From positions 1 to 64,000 of the forward strand of contig QCHK01000005.1 in NCBI GenBank assembly GCA_003279635.1: a stretch of 64,000 nt of DNA, given 5' to 3'. This stretch comes from Prochlorococcus sp. AG-402-B05. GTDB lineage: Bacteria; Cyanobacteriota; Cyanobacteriia; PCC-6307; Cyanobiaceae. The notes beneath the pieces were generated by a model that saw only the letters and a list, made by a program, of their open reading frames with translations, made no database searches and was not told the DNA's origin. Positions within the stretch are counted from its first letter, which is position 1. Each line of letters starts with the position of its first letter. Below are positions 1-10,548 of the stretch, piece by piece. A program made the translations under genes and the position numbers.

Positions 1-3000
1 ACTCCAAAGAACATGGAAGCCTCTATCTTTCAGGTAAGGGTTATTGGGATGCAATCACATTTCAAACTAAAGTAAAAATCAATAAACTTAGTCTTGGTAT
101 CTTTGAGAGGATTTTAGGGAATAATTCTAATATTATTGCAAGAGGAAATATAAATGGAAGTCTAAAATTGGGAGTTAAGAAAGGCTTGATATGGTGTAAA
201 GGTGGTTTATTGCTTAACAACTTAACTCTGACAGGAGGGCCTCTAAGTGATACCTTGTCTACAAATAATTCAAAAATAGAATGTGATAAAAATAAGCTTA
301 AGTTAATAGATTCTAATTGGAATTATGGATATTGGGATATATCTACTTCATCTGAAATACCATTCTATAAAAAAGATAAAACTTATATAAATTCTGAAAC
401 TACTATTAAAATTAAAGATTTTGATCATAAACCACTTTCTTTAAAATTAAAATTACCAATTTCAGTAGTTGATAGACAATTAGTTCCTGGGGAAATTAAT
501 GCTAATTTTAATTTAGAATCTTTTCCTTTAGGCGCTTTAAATCCAGTACTAAATGCATCACTATCGGGAAAATTAAATACAAAAGGTAATTTTCAGGGGC
601 CTTTATCTTCCCTGAACTCTACTATTAACCTTTCCTTAGAAAATCCACAGGTGAATGGTATTCGATTAAGGGAAAAATGGAGAGGTTCTTTTATTCGAAT
701 TCCAAATGAAAAGAAATGGGGTAGTTTGAGAATGAAGTCAGAAGGTGCTTCTATCCCAGGGAATCTTCAAATTAACTTTAATAAGGATGGTGATTTTAAT
801 GATTTAAATTTAAATAGATTAGGCGGTGAAATAAGTCTAAATCCTAAATTAAATGCTTTTGAATGGGATGCTAATAAATTCAAATTAGATCGTGTAGAAG
901 TGGCTTTTCCGCCCGAGAAAAGTTTTAAACGAATCTTTGGGGAAATTACAGGTAATGGAATACTTTCTTTTGATCCATTATTTCTTAATGGTGATTTGAA
1001 TTTAGATTATTTTAGACTGTTAGGTTTCAAATTAAAAAATGCAAGCATTAAAGGTCAAATTAAAAATTCAGAAACTAATTTAACAGGTGAATTAATACCA
1101 TCTGAAAATGGAAAGATTAAATTTTATATTAATAATGGGTCCGAATTTTCTTTGTCCGCTCAAGTGAGGGATGTAACCTCTAGTTGGATTACTGCTACAG
1201 CTTTAGAGGTTCCTAAATTAGGATTGAAGTATTCAGATGCAATTGGGAAGGCTCAAGATTTAGAACAATTTATAATTGGTTATCCCATTAGTTCTTTAGA
1301 TAGTCAGTTCGAAGCTTTAACTAGGTCTCAGGATTCATATAGAGAAGAGATTTCCAAGTTAAATAATGAGAGCATTATTAATCCTTATGATCTTAAGGGG
1401 GATATTAATGCTGATATTAAATTAAGTGGTCCAAACCTATCTGATTTGAATTTAGAGGCAAAAGCTTTTGGTAAGGTTTGGACAAATAAATTAAAGGTTA
1501 TAAATTCTAATGAAATAAGACCCTTTAAAGCAACTTTTAATGGGAACCTAGCTTCAGGTATGGGAGATTTTTCTTTACTTAATTTAAATTTTTCATTATT
1601 ATCTTTAGTTGCACCAATACCTTCCGAAGTGAATGGATATTTTGGTTTAAAGGGTAAGTACAGTTTGGCTAATTCAACTCCAAGAATTACAGCAGATTTA
1701 ATTATTAAAGATACACTAATTTATAATAGAAAGATTATTTTAGATAATGGAAATATTTTATTTAAAGATAATAATCTCGAATTTAATATCACTCTAAGGG
1801 ATAAATCTTCGGCAAATCCTGTTAAGTTGGGTGGAACCTACCCATTAATTAGTTCCTACCCTATTGATCTAAAGATCGAGAGTCATGGAGATGGGTTAGC
1901 GTTTTTGACTGGGCTGACGAAAGGGAATGTCTCTTGGCCCTCAGGGACAGCTGATCTAAGCTTGTTGATTAGAGGAACCCCCTCAAAACCGGTTGCTAAT
2001 GGTTTTTTGGTTTTAAAAAACATTGAGCTACTTTTTCAAGATAAAGAAATTAATAATTTGAATAGCACAATTGTTTTTGATTTTAATCGACTTGAAATCC
2101 GTAATCTCAAAGCAAATATGGGAGCAAACGGTATTATTAGCAGTCAAGGTGGAATTTCGTTATTTGATTCTCAATTAAGTGAAAGCGAGCCATTGGCTCT
2201 TTCTATAGAAAAAACACGTATTAAAACGGCATTTACTGACATCAGTGCTTCATCTAATATTGTTGTTAAGGGTTCTATTTTGAAACCTGAATTAGCAGGT
2301 GAAGTCTTTATCTCAGAAGGTTCAATTTTTGCTAAAAGGGCTACTAATTCAGGTAAGACTTCATCTGAAAAATCGCATCGTTATCAAGATTCTAAGGTGA
2401 AAATAATTCGTAGATTACCAGAACAAAACTGGAACCAGAGAGAACCTCTGGTTTTATTTATACAAGATGAAGATGCACCTGCAAGTCGAATAGTTAGTGG
2501 TGGTTTGCCTAATGGATTTGAATCACTAACCTTTGACAATTTAAAGCTTGCATTTGGACCTTCATTGCGATTAGTTTCTCAACCCTTGGCAAGCTTTGAA
2601 ACGAATGGATTCCTTCTCTTGAATGGTGCTTTTGACGAAACTCTTGATGTTAGTGGAGTTATTAAACTTGATAGTGGCTACGTTAATCTCTTTACGACTA
2701 CTTTTAATCTAGATCAAAGTGAACCTAATGTAGCCGTATTTGTACCATCTATGGGCTTGGTTCCATATGTTGACGTGACTTTGAATAGCCGCGTTCCAGA
2801 CAATGTTAGAGACGTAAGTAATTTTTCCTCTAATGGCATGGCATCATTAGGCATTGGAGGATCTCGTTTCGTAAATGTCGAAGTGACGGCTTCAGGACCT
2901 GCAGATCGCATTAGTGAAAATTTTCAATTAAGAAGTACTCCATCTTTGGGAAGAAGTGAGTTAATAGGACTTTTAGGAGGTAATTCTCTTGCGAATTTAA

Positions 3001-3404
3001 TAAGTAGTGGTGGCAATGGTGATGTGCTTGCAAGCTTTTTGAATAGATCTTTTGCTTCGTATCTTCAAGGCAATATCAATGGGTTTTTAAGTGATAGGCT
3101 TCAAATTTCATTGTATCCGGCATATATAAATGGATCAGATTCAGAGGACGATACTAGTGATAGTAGTTCTTCAAGTATTGATCAGGAAGATACTAATCTG
3201 CCAGGTCAACAGGCATGGGTGACAGAAATAGGAGTTGACCTTAACGATAAAATTAATTTCTCAGTTCAGGCTGCTCCTAACCGACAAGATATTCTACCGA
3301 AAGGAAATATTACTTTTCAAATGAATCCCAATGTAAGTCTACTAGGCTCGTTTGATAAGAATGGGAATTGGCAAAGTCAGCTTCAACTCTATTTTAGATA
3401 TTAA
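1..3404 (+). CDS. tamB: TamB-like translocation/assembly protein (DUF490), 5' end outside window
   Basis: The reading frame is open from the left window edge (first full codon at base 3), so the TTG at 168 in the ORF track is only an artefact and the true start lies upstream. The visible part is about 1,130 residues. It is a long, repetitive, beta-rich sequence with alternating polar and hydrophobic residues, as in TamB/AsmA-type proteins that span the periplasm and help lipids or outer-membrane proteins reach the outer membrane. The C-terminal third carries TamB-domain features such as SELIGLLGGNSLANL and a final strand ending in an aromatic residue (LQLYFRY). Family assignment is from pattern recognition. 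The function in cyanobacteria is inferred from proteobacterial and plastid relatives. Confidence 0.82.
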   Translation, partial: SKEHGSLYLSGKGYWDAITFQTKVKINKLSLGIFERILGNNSNIIARGNINGSLKLGVKKGLIWCKGGLLLNNLTLTGGPLSDTLSTNNSKIECDKNKLKLIDSNWNYGYWDISTSSEIPFYKKDKTYINSETTIKIKDFDHKPLSLKLKLPISVVDRQLVPGEINANFNLESFPLGALNPVLNASLSGKLNTKGNFQGPLSSLNSTINLSLENPQVNGIRLREKWRGSFIRIPNEKKWGSLRMKSEGASIPGNLQINFNKDGDFNDLNLNRLGGEISLNPKLNAFEWDANKFKLDRVEVAFPPEKSFKRIFGEITGNGILSFDPLFLNGDLNLDYFRLLGFKLKNASIKGQIKNSETNLTGELIPSENGKIKFYINNGSEFSLSAQVRDVTSSWITATALEVPKLGLKYSDAIGKAQDLEQFIIGYPISSLDSQFEALTRSQDSYREEISKLNNESIINPYDLKGDINADIKLSGPNLSDLNLEAKAFGKVWTNKLKVINSNEIRPFKATFNGNLASGMGDFSLLNLNFSLLSLVAPIPSEVNGYFGLKGKYSLANSTPRITADLIIKDTLIYNRKIILDNGNILFKDNNLEFNITLRDKSSANPVKLGGTYPLISSYPIDLKIESHGDGLAFLTGLTKGNVSWPSGTADLSLLIRGTPSKPVANGFLVLKNIELLFQDKEINNLNSTIVFDFNRLEIRNLKANMGANGIISSQGGISLFDSQLSESEPLALSIEKTRIKTAFTDISASSNIVVKGSILKPELAGEVFISEGSIFAKRATNSGKTSSEKSHRYQDSKVKIIRRLPEQNWNQREPLVLFIQDEDAPASRIVSGGLPNGFESLTFDNLKLAFGPSLRLVSQPLASFETNGFLLLNGAFDETLDVSGVIKLDSGYVNLFTTTFNLDQSEPNVAVFVPSMGLVPYVDVTLNSRVPDNVRDVSNFSSNGMASLGIGGSRFVNVEVTASGPADRISENFQLRSTPSLGRSELIGLLGGNSLANLISSGGNGDVLASFLNRSFASYLQGNINGFLSDRLQISLYPAYINGSDSEDDTSDSSSSSIDQEDTNLPGQQAWVTEIGVDLNDKINFSVQAAPNRQDILPKGNITFQMNPNVSLLGSFDKNGNWQSQLQLYFRY

Positions 3405-3548
3405 ATAATGAATAGTTGAATGAATTTATCTACTTAAAATACTCATTTAGATAGAATTTTATCTTCTTTTATTGCTTGATTAGCCATTGAAGGAATATTT
3501 TAAAGATAGTGAAAAATTATCTTTGATTAAATAGTTGATCTAAATCAA

Positions 3549-4865
3549 ATGAGTACAAACTTTTCCGTTCCTGATCCTACGCCCCAGCTAATTAAAGTAG
3601 CAGAGAGCGCAAAAAAGGCTTCTATTTCGCTTGGTCAATCCACAAATAAACAAAGGTGTGAGGCTTTGACTGAAATGGCAAATGCTTTGAATGATAATGC
3701 TGATGATATATTAAAAGCAAATGTTCAAGATCTTGAAAGGTCAGAAAAAGAAGGGTTGAATAAATCACTTTTATCAAGACTTCAGTTAACAAAAACTAAA
3801 CTCAAAGGATGCATTGACGGAGTCCTCAAAGTCTCAAATCTTTCAGATCCAATAGGTAAAAGACAACTTCATAGGGAATTGGGTGAAAACCTTATTCTTG
3901 AGAGAGTGACAGTTCCATTAGGAGTTTTAGGAGTGATATTTGAGTCGAGACCAGATGCATTAATACAAATAGCGTCTCTTGCTGTTCGTTCTGGTAATGG
4001 AGCTTTATTAAAAGGAGGAAGTGAAGCAAAAGCTACAAATCAAGCAATAATGGATTCTCTTGATAAGGGGTTAAAAAAATCAAATGTGGGTTCAGGAGCG
4101 TTGTCTTTGCTTACTACACGTCAAGAAAGTTTAGGCTTACTTCGTTTAGATAGGTTTGTGAATTTGATAATACCTAGAGGTAGCAATGAGTTGGTTCAAT
4201 TTATTCAAGAAAATACTCGTATCCCTGTCTTAGGGCACGCTGATGGAATTTGCCATCTATATGTAGATAATTCTGTAGATATTGATAAGGCTATATGCAT
4301 AGCTTTAGATAGTAAGATTCAATATCCTGCTGCTTGTAACGCAATTGAGACATTATTAATTCATGAAGATGTTGCCGAGATGTTTTTGAAAAAAGGCTTG
4401 CCAATTTTTTCTAGTGAAGGAGTTACTCTTAAGGGAGATAAAAAGAGTCAATCTTTAGGGGTGAAAAATAAGGCTGATGAAGCAGACTGGTCTAAAGAAT
4501 ATCTTGATTTAATTCTTTCAATAAAAATTGTTCGTAATGTAAACGAAGCTGTTGAACATATTCGTAAATATAGTTCTCGCCATACTGAGGCGATAGTTAC
4601 TGATGACAAGGTGGTTGCTGAAAAATTTTTAAATTCGGTTGATAGTGCAGGTGTTTACCATAATTGCTCTACTCGCTTTGCTGATGGTTTCCGATATGGC
4701 TTTGGAGCTGAAGTTGGTATAAGCACTCAGACTCTTCCACCAAGAGGACCAGTTGGATTGGAAGGCTTAGTTACCTATCGCTATTATCTCAGAGGTGATG
4801 GTGATCTCGTTAAGGATTTTGCTTCTGGAGATAGAAGTTTTTCTCATATTGATCTACCATTATGA
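3549..4865 (+). CDS. proA: Gamma-glutamyl phosphate reductase
   Basis: This 438-aa protein has the usual length and layout of ProA, the NADPH-dependent enzyme that converts gamma-glutamyl phosphate to glutamate semialdehyde in cytosolic proline synthesis. The aldehyde-dehydrogenase fold is recognisable from [20 protein letters not shown] (about residues 131-150), the [12 protein letters not shown] segment and the catalytic cysteine in [12 protein letters not shown] (about C263). It starts at ATG 3549 after a spacer of about 140 bases and overlaps folB by the four bases ATGA, which suggests translational coupling. proB is not in the window. Confidence 0.97.
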   Translation: MSTNFSVPDPTPQLIKVAESAKKASISLGQSTNKQRCEALTEMANALNDNADDILKANVQDLERSEKEGLNKSLLSRLQLTKTKLKGCIDGVLKVSNLSDPIGKRQLHRELGENLILERVTVPLGVLGVIFESRPDALIQIASLAVRSGNGALLKGGSEAKATNQAIMDSLDKGLKKSNVGSGALSLLTTRQESLGLLRLDRFVNLIIPRGSNELVQFIQENTRIPVLGHADGICHLYVDNSVDIDKAICIALDSKIQYPAACNAIETLLIHEDVAEMFLKKGLPIFSSEGVTLKGDKKSQSLGVKNKADEADWSKEYLDLILSIKIVRNVNEAVEHIRKYSSRHTEAIVTDDKVVAEKFLNSVDSAGVYHNCSTRFADGFRYGFGAEVGISTQTLPPRGPVGLEGLVTYRYYLRGDGDLVKDFASGDRSFSHIDLPL

Positions 4866-5251
4866 GTCGATTTCATAATTTAAGCGCAATTCATATCAAA
4901 GATATAAATCTATGGGCCCATGTAGGTGTTTTAGAAAGTGAGAGAATACATGGTCAAAGCTTTCTTCTTGACCTCAGTTTTTGGTTGGATTTGAATGAGT
5001 CATCCCAGCTTGATCAATTAGATAAATCAATAGACTATAGCGAAGTAATTAAAGCAGTTAAAAAACTTTCATTTGAAATCAAATGCTTAACGATTGAATA
5101 TTTTAGTGATCAAATTTTGAATCTACTTGAGTCTCTATATGGTCCAGTTCCAATTCATATTCTGCTGACAAAATGCTCGCCTCCAATAATTGGATTTACT
5201 GGAAGTGTTCTAATCGAAAAAAAAAGGAATTTCTTATTTCCTATTAATTAA
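4862..5251 (+). CDS. folB: Dihydroneopterin aldolase
   Basis: This 129-aa protein matches FolB, which cleaves dihydroneopterin to 6-hydroxymethyl-dihydropterin and glycolaldehyde in folate synthesis. Features seen are the N-terminal [17 protein letters not shown] segment, the [11 protein letters not shown] motif, the [11 protein letters not shown] helix with the substrate-binding glutamate, and LTKCSPPI near the C-terminus with the conserved lysine. The start codon overlaps the proA stop (ATGA), and the next gene begins within a few bases, so proA-folB-lipase is probably one transcript. Confidence 0.95.
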   Translation: MSRFHNLSAIHIKDINLWAHVGVLESERIHGQSFLLDLSFWLDLNESSQLDQLDKSIDYSEVIKAVKKLSFEIKCLTIEYFSDQILNLLESLYGPVPIHILLTKCSPPIIGFTGSVLIEKKRNFLFPIN

Positions 5252-5257
5252 TTGGAT

Positions 5258-5854
5258 ATGAACAAAAGACCAATTTTTCTTGTTCATGGTTTGTGGAACA
5301 ATCCTAAATTATTTGAAAAATTAATTAAAAAAATAAACGAAGATGATTATGAATTGTATAGACCACATTTGCCACATAAATATGGAAAAACCTCTCTTAA
5401 GCGTTTAGCTCTAGATCTTGATTCTAAGATTGAAGAATTGGTGGGACCTGAAATCGAAATTGATATTGTTGGTTTTTCAATGGGTGGATTAATTAGCAGG
5501 TTTTGGTTGCAAAATCATGATGGCTTTTTAAGAACTAAACGTTTTTTTAGTATTGGTACTCCTCATTTTGGTACTTACACAGCTCAAATGATCCCTTCAT
5601 TTTTGATGCAAGGTATTGCTGAGATGAAAAGAGGAAGTAGTTTTTTATCTCTATTAAATAATAATTTGACTTCCTTAGAAAAGGTTGAATGTACTAGCTT
5701 TTTTACAAAATGGGATTTGATGTCATTCCCAGGCTGGCAAGCAAAACTTTCCATTGGTGATTCTTATCACTTACCTGTGTTGACACATAAAGAATTGATA
5801 ACAAATTCTACTTCTCTAGATATTTTGATCACAAAGATTTTTAAAAATAGCTAA
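5258..5854 (+). CDS. Lipase-like alpha/beta hydrolase
   Basis: I take ATG 5258 as the start; the track uses TTG 5252 directly after the folB stop. The 198-aa product has an alpha/beta-hydrolase core: an oxyanion-type HG motif at FLVHGLWNN (about residues 7-15), a nucleophile elbow GFSMGG (Ser about 74), a likely acid in FTKWDLMSFPG and a likely histidine in VLTHKEL. This resembles small triacylglycerol lipase/esterase or PGAP1-like proteins of cyanobacteria. No signal peptide is visible, so a cytosolic enzyme is likely. The substrate cannot be told. It converges on the M3 peptidase gene with a 4-base overlap. Confidence 0.85.
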   Translation: MNKRPIFLVHGLWNNPKLFEKLIKKINEDDYELYRPHLPHKYGKTSLKRLALDLDSKIEELVGPEIEIDIVGFSMGGLISRFWLQNHDGFLRTKRFFSIGTPHFGTYTAQMIPSFLMQGIAEMKRGSSFLSLLNNNLTSLEKVECTSFFTKWDLMSFPGWQAKLSIGDSYHLPVLTHKELITNSTSLDILITKIFKNS

Positions 5855-7962
5855 TTAAGACCACTATGTCTTATTAGGGCTTCAGTAGAGGGAAGTCTTC
5901 CTCTAAATTGTTTGAAAACCTTATTGGGTGAACGACTACCACCAAGACTAAGAATTGAATCTCGATATTTTTTACCAATCTTTCTTACTTCATCCTGATT
6001 AGAAAGGCCTGCCTCCTCAAATGCGGCAAAGGCGTCAGAACTGAGCACCTCAGCCCATTTATAAGAGTAGTATCCAGCAGCATAGCCACCAGCAAAAATA
6101 TGGCTGAAGGCACAGAGAAATTGATCTTCAGGAATAGGATCCAGCACTGTTGTATTTTTTGCGATTTCTCGTCGTAACTCATCTGGGGAAATTTCTAATT
6201 CTTTATTCCATTGACTATGGAGTTTTAGATCAGTAAGAGCAAAATGTATTTGCCTTAAAGTCGCTAGCCCAGAATTAAATGTTCTGCTTTGCCTTAATTT
6301 ATTGATTTCAGATTCTGGTAATGGCTCTTTCGTCTTCCAATGCATTGCTATTTCAGAAATTGTTTGATCCTCTAAGCACCAATTTTCCATGAATTGGCTT
6401 GCTAATTCGACAGCATCCCATTCAACGTTATTAATACCGGCTGCTTGAGGGTAATTTATTGTTGTCAGCATGTGTTGTAGTCCATGCCCAAATTCATGAA
6501 AGAGAGTTTCTACTTCTTCGAAACTCATTAGACTGGGTTTGTCTGCAATTGGAGGAGTTTGATTGCAGACTAAATAGGCTACTGGGAGAACAATATCATC
6601 TTTTGTTTTTTGATTTCGGCACAAACATTCATCCATCCAGGCACCGCCTCTTTTTGTCGCAGGTCGACTGAATGGATCTAGATAGAAAGATGCAATTTTC
6701 TGGCCATCTATATTTTTGACATTGAAGAAACGTACATCTTCATGCCATAAAGGAGCTGTATTAATTGCTTCTTCAATGTCAATTTCAAAAAGTCTTTTGC
6801 ACAAATTAAATAGACCATCAAGAACTTGATCTAGAGGAAACCATGGCCTGAGTTTCTCTTGGTCAAGATCGTATTTCTCTTTGCGAAGAACTTCAGACCA
6901 AAAACTTATATCCCATGGAGATAGCTCAAAATCTTCGTTTTCTCCATTTCTTTTGGCACACTCACGAAGATGTATTACTTCTTTTTCGGCATGAGGTATT
7001 GCTGCTAATCGTAATTCTTCTAGTAACATCTCAACAGCCTCTTCATTATCCGCCATTTTTGTGGCCAAACTAATTTCACACCAGTTTTTATATCCTAATA
7101 GTTTTGCCTGTTTGTTCCTGAGATCTAGAATTTCCTCAATTATTTTTTTATTATTAATCTTTCCATCGCTAGCTCTACTTACAAAAGCTCTGTAGACTTT
7201 CTCTCTAACATGTCTATCTTTTGCATAGGTTTGAAAAGGAATGTATCTAGGCAAATCTAAGCCAACTCGCCATGGACCAGTTGATACTGATGGATCATTA
7301 CCTTCTTCATCTTTGTCACCAGCTTCCTTTGCCGCAAGAGCTAATGTTTCAAGTGCTCTATCAGGAAGCCCTTCGACTTCTGATTTGTTTTTTAATAAAA
7401 GGCTCCAATTCTTGGTAGCATCTAAAACGTTGTTACTAAATGTCGTTGATAATTCGGCTAGTCTCTCACTAAGAGAATTAAATAGTGTTTTTTCATCAGC
7501 TTCTAGACAGATTCCTTTGTTTTTCATGGTTATGAGTTCTGTCTCAATTATTCTTATTTGTGTTTCGTCCTTTATATTTCCATGCTCTTTTAAATTTAAG
7601 AGTGCCTTAAAAATGACCTCGTTTTGAGCGAGCTGATTGCTAAATCTAACTATTGTAGGTTGCTGATTTGAATGAACGGCACGTAATTTAGTGGAATTGC
7701 ATACAGCATTCAGATGACTTACAACCCCCCAACTCCACCTAAGCTTTTCTCCTATTTCATAAAGCTGAGGCATTAGATCATCCCAACTGAGTGAGCTTTT
7801 GGTTAGTAATTGTTTTTCGAGTTGTTCTTCAAGTTTATCTAATTTTTCATTTAGTTCTTTTATAAGCTTGGGTATATTTTCCGTGATCTCGTTAGTGGTT
7901 ATTTTATCGAAATCAGGAAGTCCTTCACCTTTTAATAGAGCTGTTGGCTTAATTGAAGTCAT
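5851..7962 (-). CDS. prlC: M3 family oligopeptidase (oligopeptidase A-like)
   Basis: This 703-aa protein is the length of thimet/oligopeptidase A-type M3 metallopeptidases, which degrade short peptides in the cytosol. The zinc-binding HEFGH motif sits at about residues 489-493 in EVETLFHEFGHGLQHML, and the third zinc-ligand glutamate is probably in NNVEWDAVELASQF. The N-terminal half is helical with a coiled-coil-like KLDKLEEQLEKQL stretch. It is followed closely on the same strand by genes transcribed in the same direction (ndhD is upstream, 16 bases away), so cotranscription is possible. The precise name (PrlC versus another M3A member) is by family resemblance. Confidence 0.92.
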   Translation of the reverse strand: MTSIKPTALLKGEGLPDFDKITTNEITENIPKLIKELNEKLDKLEEQLEKQLLTKSSLSWDDLMPQLYEIGEKLRWSWGVVSHLNAVCNSTKLRAVHSNQQPTIVRFSNQLAQNEVIFKALLNLKEHGNIKDETQIRIIETELITMKNKGICLEADEKTLFNSLSERLAELSTTFSNNVLDATKNWSLLLKNKSEVEGLPDRALETLALAAKEAGDKDEEGNDPSVSTGPWRVGLDLPRYIPFQTYAKDRHVREKVYRAFVSRASDGKINNKKIIEEILDLRNKQAKLLGYKNWCEISLATKMADNEEAVEMLLEELRLAAIPHAEKEVIHLRECAKRNGENEDFELSPWDISFWSEVLRKEKYDLDQEKLRPWFPLDQVLDGLFNLCKRLFEIDIEEAINTAPLWHEDVRFFNVKNIDGQKIASFYLDPFSRPATKRGGAWMDECLCRNQKTKDDIVLPVAYLVCNQTPPIADKPSLMSFEEVETLFHEFGHGLQHMLTTINYPQAAGINNVEWDAVELASQFMENWCLEDQTISEIAMHWKTKEPLPESEINKLRQSRTFNSGLATLRQIHFALTDLKLHSQWNKELEISPDELRREIAKNTTVLDPIPEDQFLCAFSHIFAGGYAAGYYSYKWAEVLSSDAFAAFEEAGLSNQDEVRKIGKKYRDSILSLGGSRSPNKVFKQFRGRLPSTEALIRHSGLN

Positions 7963-7978
7963 TTTTAAGATTCAAAAA

Positions 7979-9553
7979 CTAACTGATTGGTATAAGGTTA
8001 TTGGTAATTAATGATTGTGCGAGAGCATTTGTTGATACCTCATATAAATCAATAGCTATTCTTGGCCAAAAGCCTATTACTAATGTGGGAACTAAGAGGC
8101 TTAAACCTATTGAAAGCTCTCTCGCATCCATTTCTTTTACTATCGATAATGCAGGGATCCTAGGACCAAAAAATACTCTTCTACACATTGAAAGAAGGTA
8201 GATAGGAGTTAAAACCAGTCCGATAGCTGCTAAAAGGATTGTTATTGCTCTAAATAAAGAAGTGAATGCTTCTTGACTGGTGATGCCTAGAAAAACTGTG
8301 ATTTCACTTATAAATCCACTCATCCCTGGTAAGGCAAGTGACGCTAAAGAACTGGCCAAGAAGAATGCGAAAGTAATTGGTAAAGCCTTTGCCAGACCGC
8401 CCATGTTGGGGATTGAAAGAGTATTGGTTCTTTCATAAAAACTTCCAGTAACAAAAAACATTGCGGCAGCAATCAGTCCATGGCTAATCATTTGGAGCAT
8501 CGCTCCACTGATTCCAAGTGCATTAACTGCCCCAATTCCAACAAGAACAAAACCCATATGACTTACAGAACTGCAAGCGATGCGCCTTTTTACATTGTCT
8601 TGTGCAAAAGCATTTAGAGCTCCATAAATAATATTTACTATCCCAATGATGATTAGAGCTGGAGCGAGTATTAAATGAGTATCAGGTAAAATTTGGACGT
8701 TAAATCTTATAAGAGCGTAACCTCCCATTTTTAATAAAACACCAGCTAATAGCATTGAAACCGGTGCATTGGCCTCCCCATGAGCATCGGGAAGCCAGGT
8801 ATGAAGTGGAAAGATAGGAAGCTTTACTCCAAAACCAATTAAAAAACCTAAATAACAAAATATCCCAAAATTCCCAGTGAAAGATTTGGCTGCAATTTCA
8901 CTTAAATTGAAGGTGAATTGATCTCCAGAAAGAGCTAAAGCAAGCCCACTAATTAATATTAAAAGAGAAGCCAGTGCTGTGTAAAGAATGAATTTTGTTG
9001 CTGCATATAGTTTCCTTTTGCCTCCCCAAATAGCAATTAAAAGATAGACCGGAACTAGCTCAAGCTCCCAAGCTAAAAAGAATAGTAAGAAATCTTGCGA
9101 TAGGAAAACTAAAGCTTGGGCTGATGCTTGTATCAGTAAGAGAGCAAAGTAAAGCCTTGTCTTTTGTTTTACTTTCCAACTTGCAGCTGCGGACAAAAAA
9201 GTGATTAGCCCGCTTAGAACTACCAGCGGAGCGGATATTCCATCAACTCCTAATGACCATTCGAGTCCTATGGACGGAAGCCACTCAAGCCTTTCGAGTA
9301 ACTGCAAGCTTTCGCTACTTGGATCAAATAAATTGGCAAAAGCAAATACAACTATTAGAAAATCGGCTAATAAAATGACTAGGGCTATATTTCTCGGGAG
9401 ATTAGAATTTTTACTTTCTTGCGGTGGGATGAAAGGCATTATCAATGCTCCAACTATGGGAAGGAGCACAATGAGTGAGAGCCATGGAAATACCGTCTGA
9501 GAATCTATACTCATGGGCAGATTGGCATCCATAATTAGGGGCAAGTCAGCCAT
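7979..9553 (-). CDS. ndhD: NAD(P)H-quinone oxidoreductase chain 4 (NdhD)
   Basis: This 524-aa polytopic protein belongs to the proton-pumping NuoM/NdhD family, part of the thylakoid NDH-1 complex that drives cyclic electron flow, respiration or CO2 uptake depending on the NdhD paralogue. Clear markers are the [30 protein letters not shown] region and the following transmembrane helices; about 14 hydrophobic segments are visible. NDH-1 forms differ in which NdhD they contain, and I assign this to a respiratory/cyclic NdhD1/D2-like type only tentatively. The start may lie a few codons inside the ORF, for example at the second Met. Confidence 0.93.
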   Translation of the reverse strand: MADLPLIMDANLPMSIDSQTVFPWLSLIVLLPIVGALIMPFIPPQESKNSNLPRNIALVILLADFLIVVFAFANLFDPSSESLQLLERLEWLPSIGLEWSLGVDGISAPLVVLSGLITFLSAAASWKVKQKTRLYFALLLIQASAQALVFLSQDFLLFFLAWELELVPVYLLIAIWGGKRKLYAATKFILYTALASLLILISGLALALSGDQFTFNLSEIAAKSFTGNFGIFCYLGFLIGFGVKLPIFPLHTWLPDAHGEANAPVSMLLAGVLLKMGGYALIRFNVQILPDTHLILAPALIIIGIVNIIYGALNAFAQDNVKRRIACSSVSHMGFVLVGIGAVNALGISGAMLQMISHGLIAAAMFFVTGSFYERTNTLSIPNMGGLAKALPITFAFFLASSLASLALPGMSGFISEITVFLGITSQEAFTSLFRAITILLAAIGLVLTPIYLLSMCRRVFFGPRIPALSIVKEMDARELSIGLSLLVPTLVIGFWPRIAIDLYEVSTNALAQSLITNNLIPIS

Positions 9554-9589
9554 AAAGCTATCAGTTTTTTTTCGTTTTCATGAGTAGAA

Positions 9590-10537
9590 CTATCCAAAGG
9601 TGTTTGAAATGCATTCGCTTCCTTTTAGTTGGATGCTCATTAAAGGAGCACGACTTGCTACGCCAGTAGCTTCCCAAGCTTTGACCATCGCGACACTGAC
9701 TTCTCGACCTTTAGTCGCTTTACACAAGGCAAGAATGCTTGGTCCAGCCCCACTAATTGCACATCCTAAAGCTCCGGCAGCCTTTGCTGCTTCTCTTACC
9801 TCCAACCCACCTTTAATTAACCCCCATCTGTAGGGTTCATGAAGCTTGTCATGCATACCATCTGCAATTAAATCCTCATTTCCAGTCCTTAGTCCTTGAA
9901 GCAGAAGAGTAAGCGCACCTAAATTAATGACTGCATCATTAACTGGAATGTTCTCCGGCATTACACGTCTAGCTTCGCTTGTACTAAGGCGAATAGATGG
10001 AATTGCAACTACTGCTTTTATTGATTGATCCCAATCACAGCGGACCACTCGCCATCTGTCGGTTGCGGTTTTAGCTGTTACGCAAAGACCTCCTATTAAT
10101 GATGGAACAACATTGTCTGGATGACCTTCTATGTCTATTGCTAGCTCCAATAATTTCTCCTTAGGTAAAGGATGTCCAGCAAGTGCATTTGCCCCTACTA
10201 GCCCTGCCACGATGGCAGTAGCACTGCTTCCAAGCCCTCTTGCAGGAGGCACGGCTAATTTCACTCTTGCTTCAAGAGCTACAGGCTCTATACCTGCAGT
10301 TCTCCAAACTCTTTGTGCGGCTCGATAAAAAAGGTTTTCAGGGCCGCCTCTTAAATGATTGCCTTCAGTACTTTCCATTATTAATTCAAACCTTTCAGCA
10401 TTACCTTCAATTCTTTTAATGGTGAACTGATTGGAAAGGTCTAATGCTGCTCCAAGGCAATCAAATCCTGGACCGATATTTGCTGTAGTAGAAGGGACTT
10501 CTACTACGACAGTTTGTCCTATTTTTGGCGACCCCAT
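9590..10537 (-). CDS. thrB: Homoserine kinase
   Basis: This 315-aa GHMP-family kinase phosphorylates L-homoserine with ATP on the way to threonine. The N-terminal VEVPSTTANIGPGFDCLGAAL segment, the ATP-binding PPARGLGSSATAIVAG motif (about residues 95-110) and the C-terminal GCAISGAGPSILAL motif are all present. It lies 11 bases downstream of glk on the minus strand and upstream of ndhD, so it is likely in the same transcription unit. The metY gene at the window end uses the same precursor branch but is far away. Confidence 0.96.
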   Translation of the reverse strand: MGSPKIGQTVVVEVPSTTANIGPGFDCLGAALDLSNQFTIKRIEGNAERFELIMESTEGNHLRGGPENLFYRAAQRVWRTAGIEPVALEARVKLAVPPARGLGSSATAIVAGLVGANALAGHPLPKEKLLELAIDIEGHPDNVVPSLIGGLCVTAKTATDRWRVVRCDWDQSIKAVVAIPSIRLSTSEARRVMPENIPVNDAVINLGALTLLLQGLRTGNEDLIADGMHDKLHEPYRWGLIKGGLEVREAAKAAGALGCAISGAGPSILALCKATKGREVSVAMVKAWEATGVASRAPLMSIQLKGSECISNTFG

Positions 10538-10548
10538 GTTTTTATCCT

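Noticed and set aside
7241-7627. 128-aa plus-strand ORF inside the M3 peptidase gene
   Set aside because: It is antisense to a well-supported gene and its composition (Ser/Leu-rich) is that of a reverse-strand shadow.
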